Below, piece by piece: positions 1 to 11,700 of a stretch of 64,000 nt of DNA (position 1 is its first letter; the number at the start of each line of letters is the position of its first letter). Source of the DNA: Bathymodiolus brooksi (taxonomy: Eukaryota > Mollusca > Bivalvia > Mytilida > Modiolidae). The notes beneath the pieces were generated by a model. It was not told where the DNA came from. It saw only the letters and a program-made list of their open reading frames with translations, and ran no database searches. The translations under genes and the position numbers were made by a program. Location of the stretch: NCBI GenBank assembly GCA_963680875.1, contig OY804589.1:15668028-15732027 (forward strand). Direction: 5' to 3'.

Positions 1-371
1 TCCACATGAAAACGATGTTCAGTTCGTCTTTACCTCCAGTTGTTTGTAGGAGGACTCATGTCTTATTTACGTTATTTATGTATGCTTCCGAATAGTGGTG
101 CCAAATACATATTATGCTGTGGTTTATTTACTATGTTTTCATTTGTCTTGTGTACCTTATGTTGCCAGTTTCCTTGACTGACCATTTTTGATTTCCCCTT
201 CGATATTCGCTTACGTTTATTTACTAGCCCCATCACTTTTTATTGAAATGTCTGTATCAAGATAGCAACATTGGTACTGCTACGATGATGAGGTCTTATC
301 TCCTGTTTTTCCTTTTGGTCTATTCACTGATACAGTAGTGGGATTAATAGCGTGGCTAAATATATCCAACC
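1..371. other. Left flank outside the duplication
   Basis: No gene is seen. Bases about 140-240 resemble the dispersed repeat also found at about 1050-1260, 16190-16510 and 38430-38750 (the TGTTGCCAGTTTCCTTG and CCCCTTCGGTTTTC motifs). The duplicated block starts near 372 with CAAATTAGGAATGGATTAG. Confidence 0.6.
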
Positions 372-2670
372 ACAAATTAGGAATGGATTAGTTTAAGTCT
401 TGTTTTGTACTTATGTTTGATAAACTACCACCAAGTTGAAAAGATCCGCATCGGTGGTGTAATAGTTTCAGTGCTCGTCTTAAGTGTGGTATATCATGGT
501 TTGATCCCAGGTCTGGTCAATTCAAGACTATAGCTTTCGTGTTTGTTGCTTTTATGGTAACAACATAACATAATGGAGTATGAGCATCGACTGTTGGGTG
601 GGCATCCGCATAATGTGTTCGAGTGGAGCGACATGTAGAACCATGGACTATATTATCAGTGAGCTACTTCTATAATTATCCAACTAAGCGTGTTGGTCTA
701 GTACAACCGGACATCTTTTTCATCTCATCGAATGTAGCTTGTTCTCACCATGAAATAGCTCACTAAATTGTTTGTTTGACAATAAGCAACGATCACCCAC
801 TCACTAACTCCACAAGTTGAAAAATAATTTATCCATAAATTGTATGCTGTAACGCAATGACTGTCTTGTTATAAGGCAAGCAAATGATCCAACTTCAGTA
901 CAAGTAACACATTAATGCAGATCTTATATAACAAAATGTTTAATACTAGCAACCTTATATTATAAGAGTTAGGAATTACCTACCTGTGTTCACCCCTTGG
1001 GCCGGTTTTTTGTGTTTGTGGAGTCTTTTTAAGTTTCCTGTGTTGAGTGTGTGGTGTTTTTTGCTTTGTTTGTCATCGGCCTGTGTCTTGTATGTCCAGT
1101 GTCTATTATTGATTGCCCCTTCAGTTTTCATTAACGTTTAGTTACTATCTAAAGTTTGTCCTATGTCTTGTGTACCAAATGTTGCCTGTATCTCTGGATT
1201 CTCCATTTTGATTACCCCTTCGGTTTTCTTTAACGTTTATTTAATAAACATAGGAAACATTCCAGTGGTATATAATATAATTTAATATAAAAATCAACAA
1301 AAAACAAACATATAAAGTAATAAACGTGTGTAATAATGTACAATCTCCAGGATAAAGCATTAATGAAAAACAAAGAAAACTAACTGTCAAAGATGTGTTT
1401 TACTTAGCTGTTGAACAATAGCCTTTCCTGTTTTGAACCTATTTATAAATTACAATTTTATGGGGATTATTTCTGTGAGAAAGCATATATAAACGAAAAT
1501 ATTACTGAATACTGATAGTCAAGAGAGCTACGATCAAACGTCAATAGTTAATTTAATTTTTAATTTTTAGCTTATCTAAATCTGTTTATTATTGTATCAT
1601 AAATAGAATAAAACTACATAACTACAAAACGGGAAGCCTTTCTGATAATTTGGAACATCTTTTCAGAATATAAAATACATTTTAACACGTTATATCTAAT
1701 GTTTTATTAAAAACTTTCTAAATAATTTCATCTTAAAATCAATGTATATTATATTAGAGGTGCATTTATGGTGTTTAACACCACTTACACACCAAAGCCC
1801 CTCTTAATATGTCATATTAGACAATTCTTTAAGTGTAAAACTGTCTGTAAAATAATAAATCTGTTTAATATAAATATTCTGTTTACATATAATACTTGTC
1901 TGCTGATTCATTCCATTTGTACACAATGTAGACCCATTTTAACAGATCGTTATTATGATATGAAGTACACGCCAAGATATAGATGATAAAGTTTGTGCTC
2001 AACACCATTCAATCAATAAATATATGACAAAAAAAAACAAAAAAAACGTTTTTTCTCTATTTTCACTTCAGCATGATCACACAATGTCTGACATTATATT
2101 AAAATGTATTGAATCACATTTCATGGATGCAATATGAAAGAAATATATTTGTGATGTAATATGCGTTACACTTAAAGGAAGCAAGCTTGACAAATGGACT
2201 AATATTTCTTTTTTCAATTTCAAACCAAAATGATCACACTTAAATATTAGATATAATAAAAAATGGCTTGAAAAATATTGAAATAACAACGAAATATATT
2301 GCATGATTAAATAATATTTCTAATACAATGTAATTAAATGTGTAATACACACAATGAAGATTAGATATCCATATTAATGATGAATTGCATACATAGAATG
2401 TCGGATTTCAGATACAGTCAAAACCTGTATATAAAAACACCCAAGGGAACCTGCCCTTTATAAGACATTGTCCTTTATATACAGGTTCAAAGTATATACA
2501 CTATTCATTAATAAGGAAAATGAACCTGCCCTTTATAGACAGAGATTTGTTACATGTATATAGAAATGCTCTTTAAAGTAGGGTATACTGTATTCCATTC
2601 CAATCAGATCTTATGTTTTTAGAATATAATAACAGAGATCCCTGTGGTGGCCAATACAAATGCTTTTAGT
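372..2670. repeat. 3' flank of gene A, left part of duplicated block
   Basis: This stretch is collinear and highly similar to 38791-41104. It includes a tail copy of the SINE-like family (about 600-830), the dispersed repeat at about 985-1290, and a small inverted-motif segment at about 2415-2590 built on CCTGTATATAAA and TTTATATACAGG. It presumably contains the 3' UTR of gene A; no other gene is seen. Confidence 0.8.
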
Positions 2671-2710
2671 TCACGGATAGTCAGGATAATCTGGTCTGTG
2701 TATTGATGAT
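2671..2710 (-). CDS. Gene A exon 11: C terminus and stop
   Basis: The last 40 bases encode the split Arg, then [12 protein letters not shown] and TGA. The D-Y-P-D-Y-P end is the same in gene B. The 3' UTR continues to lower coordinates; no convincing polyadenylation site could be fixed. Confidence 0.85.
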
Positions 2711-5700
2711 CTGAAACACACAAAAATAAATTAAAAAGTATAACCGATTAAATTGAACGATTATTTTCTGTTAAATTTGTTAGTAGTAACAAATATTACT
2801 TTTTGTCTTAAGAATAATGGTCTTTAATCAATATAGTATAACTTCCAAGCTAGTCGTCATAGTAACACGACGGGTGCCACTAATGGAACAAGAACTACAA
2901 AACCGTCCGATGCACCCGAGTTCAATCCCGGTGTCATAGAGTAAACCTTCCCCCATAGTAGATTAACCCCCCGGAAGAATTACTATATAGTAAACCTTCC
3001 CCCATGGGGGAACGTTTACTATATAGTATTTATTCCGCATAGTAAACCTTCCTACCTACTCAAATACCGCAAAATGGCACCATACTTTTTTTTTACCTTT
3101 TAATCATAACCGGATTAAACTACTATGGGGGAAAATTTACTCTATGACACCGGTCGTCATTATCTCCATTGTGTAGCATAACTGTTTTGCAGCCAACAAA
3201 AAAACAACCCAAAATTACCGTCACCATGGTCATCGCATCTTCCAAGCACCTTTAGGACAATTTAGAAATTGAGCTATACATTCTTTGGTATATTCGTTAT
3301 TGACATACACTACCTATATATTACTTACTCTTACCTCTTGTATTCGTTGTACAATGGATCACTGTTTGGTCTTATACGTGGTCTTTTGATTGCGAACTGG
3401 TAAAAAGAAAAATGGACAATTGAAATATATTATGAATAGTTTGAAGATAGCAAAGAGGTAATCATAATCCTTAATAATAAAATACAAACAATACAATGGC
3501 CAAGCGAAGAAGAAGAAAAGGGAAACAATAAAAGAAATGTTGAAAAAACACTACACACAGAAAATAAGATTAAGCAACATAAACCCCATTAAAACCTGAT
3601 ATATGTGCATCTCCCAAGCCAGAACCGTTTTGTTGTTTTGATGGAATTAACCATCACGGTTTAAAGAAAAGTTTGAAGATACCAAAGGGGTAATCAGAAG
3701 CCGTAAATTGACGGACACACAACACAATGTCGGAAAGAAAAAAAAAGACAAAAGGAAAAACAACGATCTAGAAAATTAAAATTAAACTTTCTTTTCATAA
3801 TTTTGATTGGTTGAATAACGATATCAGATATATGTAATATTAACCGTGTTTGGCTATTATGTTTAGGCTCTTTGATTTTCTTGCTCCAAAATATTTTTAA
3901 ACTATTTGAATTTCAACTTTGAGTGTATCTGATGAATCGACGTGTATGACACATTATATGCATACGTTTTTTGTTACTTACCTCCCCTGGACAAAAGGCT
4001 GCATTGTTGTAAGAACATTCAATTTTCCTGACATTGTCTAGTGACAATGGATTGTATACGTACGCCTATAAAGATAAACAATATGAATTAGGATTAAATA
4101 AAAACGAATATATTGAATTTAGTGCACACGACGCATTTCTAGAATAACATACACCAGGCACCTTCAAATCAAAAGATTGTACATGTTTTATATATCTACG
4201 TTTTTGCTATTATCACTTTGTTGATGTCTCTCCTGGTGAACTCACATTTACAGTTCCTAAGTAATATAATCTATTTATTTCTCTCTTATTAGGTCTATTG
4301 GTTTACTTCTTCAGAAAGACGTTCAAATTAGTTAAGTTTTCAATCATTCGATTTTGAGCGTGTCCGGTGAATGTCATTCCAGTAACGTGTCGTGTGCACT
4401 AAATTAAATATATACGCTTTTATTTATTTTATTTGTTTATAAATAATACAGACCTGTTCGCAAAATGCACTTATATGTGTTCATTTTGTGTGGTGTCAAC
4501 TATTCTCAGATTAAATAGTATATTGCTGTCATCTTTTTACAACAGATTGACTAAATTCCATATGAATTAGACAACATGATGTCTTGTTATTTGCCACTTT
4601 TGTGCGTGTGAGTTATTGTTGTTTGTCACCAAATGAGCAATGTTTCATTTATGTCATGGAAAGAACAAGTTACATTCAACGAGATTTTATCCCCTGAGTA
4701 CTAGACCATGATACAGTGCTAGCACATTGAAACAACAGTCAGCGGATAGACATTTCGTCGCAACACCTGAACTAATTAACTGGATTCCTGGCAAATTTGT
4801 TTTTGCCCTTACTGAATGCTGCATGCTTAGCTGAATCGTTGCAGCGACCATATTATTTAGTTTGACCCGACCGGGGCTTCAAACCACGACCTGCTGCACT
4901 CGATGCGATTGCACGCTTACCATTACACTAACATTGCATTTTCCCCCAGTAAATACCATTGTGTTATACTAATACTAAGGACTTACATTACTTCTGTTGG
5001 TATCTCCTTCTATTATTGTATATCTTATGTTGTCCTCATAAGTCTCTCTGGATTCTAAATAAATATTAGATGGTGTATGACGTGGACCTAAATGGCCCAA
5101 GGGATAGTTGTAACCAGACGTATCATAGTCCTTCCTGCAAAGATATCGTATTGCAATGTTTTTAAAGTGTGCTTACAACCAAGGACGTTTCATTTCTAAT
5201 TAATTCATCGTGACAACGACAACACGATGGTGGTAATTTTCAATGAAAGTTTGAAGATACCAAAGAGGTAGTCAGAAGCTGTAAATCGACGAAAGCCATG
5301 CAATGGTCAAAAGAAAAAGGACAAAAGAAAAAATAATGATCAATAAAACACTAAGGAGACAACCAAAGTTTGAGAAGCACAAATTCCACAAAACACGGGG
5401 TTGTTCAGACTTGCCCTACTATTGGCCCCTACCTTATCCAATGAGAGCCAATTGACTACTATTAATGGATTCTACTGTCTTCACTTGTAGTTAGGTAACT
5501 ACAACCAACTGATCTTTCTTTCTTCACCAGTAATCTGTTAGCTACAGTCATCTAACTATATCCTCTTCAATAATAGTCTGTTAACCAATATGATTCTAAT
5601 TGATAATTTTTGTACTCCGAGAGCTCCATATCATTTCATGAGATATAATATATATATATATATCTTACCTCCTACATAAATGTAAGAAAATGATTGGTTT

Positions 5701-8700
5701 AGCGTGAGAACGTGGACACCCTGTATAACTCATACAGGGCGTCTGAGCCTCTAGTATGTTTTTCATACAGGGTTAGTAAATTCCATACAGGGTTAGTAAA
5801 TATTTTATAGACTCATAAATGTAAGAAAAAACCCAGAACTTCAAATCCAAAGGGAGGTCGGTAAGATATATTCGTTACACAGTTTGTTAGTGACCTAATA
5901 CGTTATATACGGTGTCTCGCCCCATATGGAATTTACTGACCCCGTATATAACGTATTAGGTCACTAACACACTGTGTAACTAATAATATATATCATACAA
6001 AAGTGTAGGAACGTGGCAATAGACATTATCTTTTACATAATATTGTTTTATGTTTATACTTACATGTAATTAATATCATCATGTTCCTTCCTAAATCTTT
6101 TACATACAACACAAATGACAATAAATATGATAATAAAAACAGCACCGATCCCACATACAATGGCTATGATATATTTAGATTCTAAGGCTAATTTTTCTGT
6201 TGTTATGTCACATCTCTCACCGGAATAAACAAAATGGCCGTCTTCGTTGCATCTGAAACAATATATAAATTGTCATGCAAATGTCAAATTAACAACTTAT
6301 GGTCGACAATTAAACCCAACAGTGAATCACTCTTCCTATTGTCATATAAACTAATGCTGAATTCTGGAAAAAGAATTCGCGCTTTGAGCGACAAGAAAAA
6401 TAAATATTCTAACTCTCGTGTTGTCCGAAAAAAAATTCTGAACGAAACAAAAAACCTTAACCCCCCTCCCCCCCTGCAAGTTAAATGGTCGGTCCCTTAG
6501 AGTACAAACTCCTGCTTTAATCTAACATTTCTGGTATATACCACTGCGAGTAGGTTTCATGATTTCTGGGAAATCAATGGCATTTACCATCGATTTAAAC
6601 ACGAGAGGACAGTATTTTCATCACATGTTTGAGAGCGGGCAATATTTACTAATATTCATATATTCAATGAAAATGGCACAATGCCATACATTGACAAGCC
6701 AAAAATAGCAACCGAAAACAATTGTTTACAGGAAGTGAAAATCTATATGCTTTATGTTACTCCATATAAATGTCAGCAAAAGGGAAACTAAGCTTTATTG
6801 CATCACACATTTATTATAAGTTATAATCGTAATCTAAAGTCAAACGAGTTTTAAGTTTAAAGGGATATTGTCTACCAGCTGCGTAAATTTTTCATACCCA
6901 AAATTATTGTTGATTTCCGTACTGACCTTCATAAAATGAAGATTAAACACCGAATTATTGATGAATACGCTCCGAAACGTTGTTTTTTCGACTAAAAAAG
7001 CTGACCATTGTTACCGGAAGCTAATTAATTATGCACTGACCTGGGCGAGGCCAACTCTATTTATTTATCTATTTTTATGTCAGTAGCCCGGATGCTGCAG
7101 CATGGATATTGAAGTAAGTTTCTAAAAAGGTTGAGGAAAAAAGCTTTTTGCGAACCGATTCTATCTAAAAGACGTAGAATAAATAATTTCTGTATCAGGA
7201 ATAGATTTTCTTTGATGAAAACTACATGCCTTAACAGATTCAGCCTATATTTCCACGATAACCATTGGAAACATGCCAGGAGGCACCCCATGGGGACAAG
7301 CTCAATTACGTATTTTCGATCGGAAATTTTTGCCGGCGTTAAAAATAACTAAATTAGTTTTATTATTCTTATAAGTTATGAAGTTGTTCCCCGGGATTTT
7401 GATACACGTGTTAAATTAATTTATTTCAGCCAGTTTTACCGACAATATGAAAACAGAGACATACATGTAGAACACAGTGAAATACATGTCTGATGAAAAC
7501 GAATGACGTAGCCAGTGTTGTTTTATTTGTTAATTGACTGGAATGTTTCAGAGAAATTTGGGCTGGATTAGAAACAAAAGAGACTTTACTTCTAGTTCCA
7601 CAAGACAGTTGCTGCAAAATAATATGGGACTGACCATTTACCTTGAAGGGGGCTATGTCACGTTTTGTCGCCGTAGAAATGTTTTTTTTCAGACGCCACA
7701 GAAATCATATTTACTTATTTTCCGGCGAAGTGCCAATCTAATTAAAACAAGGTGAACTGTGATATAATGCTCACTTATGATACCCCTGCCACTTCCCATG
7801 ATATGGGGTACCTATATGAAGCTTGTGACCAAATACCAGATTTCTGCCATCAATAGTTGTTGAGAAAAATGTGCATATATGTTCAATGTGGATAAAAACC
7901 AACTAAGTCGGCAAACAGGACGTAGGAATCTGATGGTTCCAAAATACGCTTCCCACGATATGGCATACCTATGTCAAGCTTGTGACCATCAATTTCTGTC
8001 ATCAATAGTCACTGTGTACAAACCGATCCGGCAAAAAATGTTTGGACTCTTGCATATCTAATTCGGAACGGAACCGGACTGTAAGAAGGCAAGAAGAATA
8101 TAAGAATTATGTTTATTTATTTGTTTTTTGCATGAACTTTGGGGAAATAAATGCTTTATTAACCATTTCCTGCTGTCAGATGAAACAGTTTGGCTATGTC
8201 ATCGTATATTAATTGAGAAATAAGCGATAATGTGCCGCAAAATGACGATCAGCTTGACCCCAACCCCGAATTTCGCTCAGTTTCTCTTTGAATTGCTCAC
8301 ATTGAATGGAACGAAATGTATTGAAGGAACGATTGATGAATAAAGATGACAAGAATCGCCATTTAGACATGACCCATTTCTTTCGCCCCGTGCTTACTTA
8401 TATCAATAATTAAAAGCACAAAGAAAGTGACGATTTTTGTCATCTTTATTCATCAATCGTTCCTTCAATACATTTCGTTCCATTCAATGTGAGCAATTCA
8501 AAGAGAAACTGAGCGAAATTCGGGGTTGGGATCAAGCTGATCGTCATTTTGCGGCACACTATCGCTTATTTCTCAATTAATATACGATGACATAGCCAAA
8601 ATGTTTCATCTCACAGCAGGAAATGGTTAATAAAGCATTTATTTCCCCCAAGTTCATGCAAAAAACAAATAAATAAACATAATTCTTATATTCTTCTTGC

Positions 8701-11700
8701 CTTCTTACAGTCCGATTCCGTTCCGGAATTAGATGTGCACGAGTCCAAACATTTTTTGCCGGGTCGGTTTGTACACAGTGATAGTAGCTGAGAAAAATGT
8801 GACGAAAAATATTTTGGAAGGACGGACGTACAGAGGTAAAACGGTATACCCCCTCCCCCTTCGGGGAGCGGGGGTATAATTAGATCTAAAATAGGGAGCA
8901 AGTGCGTAGATCTAATTTTAATTAGATTGGCGAAGTGCTGGAATAAATTTTTTTCTTCAAAATTTTGTATATGATTATACTGTGAAAATGGCAAGTATAT
9001 GATTATACTGTGAAAATGGCAAGTATATGATTATACTGTGAAAATGTCAAGTCGGAATATATTTTTTTCTCCCGTCCAGCCTAATTTTTTTCTTCAAGAT
9101 TCAGAATCAAAATAATTTTTTAGGAAAAAAAACATAAAATTAAAATTAAATAGCTTGAGGGGTAAATTGATAAAAACAAATTGCAAGACCAAAATGGTTC
9201 TCCCATATACCAACAAAAAAAAGAAATAAAACTGTGGTCATAAGAAAGTCCCACGAGAAAATCTTTCTTCCAAAATAAGCCTTTTTTTATTTCTCTAAAC
9301 TGAATTTGTGCAAACTATTTCACTTATAATGAATTATATTTCTTTTTTAAATAGAACTCATTTTTCTAGATAAATGTACAACCATCTGTCTTTACTCTGT
9401 TTTTATTAAATCTCTTGTCTTTATTACAGGACTTTGATCGGATTGTCCTTGATGAGGCAGTGTTGGGGGTTGCTAGAATGTTTCGAGACGAACTTGTAGT
9501 AATGCCCCATGAGGAGGATTACAACAGATCCAATAGGTATGCAGCCTACCGCCAGTATACCATTTGGCACATGGCCGACTTGGAGCTGGGGTCAGACGTG
9601 TGATCCCAAGCTGTTGTACTTGGAAAATTAGGGACAAGTATCCTGATCTATATGGACAATACAAGGGTTTCATTCCTAGACGATTTAATTAAAACGTGTT
9701 CATGAAATATTTTGGATTTTATCCCATATACCCTAATGATAAAGCTTACCACTTGCTTCCCTATGGTCGGTGGTTGTCCGGGTACTCTGGCTTCCTCCAC
9801 CACTAAAACTGGTCGCCATGATATAGCTGAAATATTGCTGAAAGTGGCGCTAAAACACCAAAAATAAAAAATAAATCAACCCTAATGAGTTGTTAATTTC
9901 ACAAGTTGGTCAGTTGGAATTGTAAATTTAATTTGAAAGTTTTGCCATCTTATTATTATTTTTTGTTCTATCAGTACTGACAACTTCTTCTAAAATGGAC
10001 TGACAGTCTTTTATATAATTCAAAACCAAACTTGGCAGAGATGTTTTCTATGATGTCCTACACAAGAGTTGTTACTTTTGTGCAGATTCGTAAAAAAACA
10101 TGGCCACCATGTGACTTTGAAAATTCTGATTGGTCGATTTTCAAGAAACTACTTCTCAAGAACCGCAGAAGGGATTGAATGGAAATCTGGTATATATGTT
10201 CCTATGAATGTCTTTAACATGTGTTGTTACTGTTTGCGCCATTTGAAAATTCAAACCCTATGGGAAACAACATTTTCATCTTCTTCTTGAGAACAGCCGA
10301 ACAGAATTTAACCAAACTTGGCAGAGATGTTTCTTGTGAGGTCCTGAAAAGTTGTCCTGGTTTGTACTAACTAGACCAACACACTGAGTGCTATCATTAT
10401 TGTGCATTGGACAATTTGTAATGCCCATTATTCTGACTTGGGTACTTTTCTGCTCTAAATGTGCAGAACTTCTGTTAGACCAGGAAAAACAAAGAGTGAC
10501 AATCTAAATTTATTTTATGCGACAATATAGTCAATTGTTTTGTCTTGGTCTTCAAATCTGGATTTCTGAGATGCTACAATATTATCCCGAGTTGGAGGTT
10601 GTGGAATTGGTGCAAGATGGACCGAGATTCTTCTGGAATCATCTACTTCCAACTGCACACGTTAATTCATTCCTTCATTATCTTGCAGTCTCATACAAAT
10701 GATGACCCTTGATAGTCTTGGAACATAGGAATATGACTTGTCAGCTTTAACAGGCTACACATACCATCTAGCTGTCTTTTTGTTGTAACTTCTCTGCCAC
10801 CTAAAGTAGAAAAATACATACAATGTAATTCACAAGAATAAAACAATAGAATTAAGATTATGATCTATGGAGCCTTAACTTTCAATTCAAGATGAATATC
10901 TCGAATGTATAGTGAATGAGCAACTAAACATATCATTACAAGTCCACTTTATGAAGGGTTTGAGTGATTTGTAGACAGATTTTAAGTTGTGGTCATCCCT
11001 CAAGAAGTTCTACGGCAGGCATCACGAGCTGGTCAATGGTTACAGGGTGTCTGTTATCCAAATCAGAACTGATCTTCATTTGTTGTTGATGTCTTTCCCT
11101 TCATCGGATGGGACTTCTACCGGACTTGACCATGGACAACGCAGCGGGTTTGCGACTTTCGATTGACCCTTCTGAAGCATATGATCAAATATCAGATTGC
11201 TACCATAAATAATTACTGAGAAAAATGTTATGAACATCTTGGGATGAACGGACGAACAGAGGTAAAACAGTATACCCCCGTTCCAGTGGAGCGGGGGTAT
11301 AATAAAGTTCCTATGACATATGATCATGCATGGTTCTGTTATTAGGACAAAATTTCAAGTATGTACGTTACAACTGAAACATATGAAATTAACATGACAA
11401 ACCTTAGAGTGAAGTTGAGGCTAGGTTTAAAATCTCCATCGTCAGAATCATAACCAACATCACTGCCCTCTTCAGTAATGTCTATTGAGAGACGGTAAGA
11501 ATAAAAAATAATTGTTTATTACAGTGTATGTGTATAATATCGAAACAAATTTTGCTATATGGTTCTGATGTGCAGCTGTATAACGAAAAAGCTTTTCAAA
11601 ATAATATTAAATCTATATACATGTATCCATCTACACAACCCAATATAAAGAGACAAAATTACATCAAAGTTCCAGGAAAAAAATTGGTGCGCCAGACGTG

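Noticed and set aside
4855..4935. A functional tRNA gene on the minus strand
   Set aside because: Only the D-arm-like and T-arm-like boxes are recognisable. The acceptor stem does not close, and the same sequence heads dispersed SINE-like copies.
6234..6500. Plus-strand open frame over gene A exon 7
   Set aside because: It is antisense to the membrane exon and not kept in gene B.
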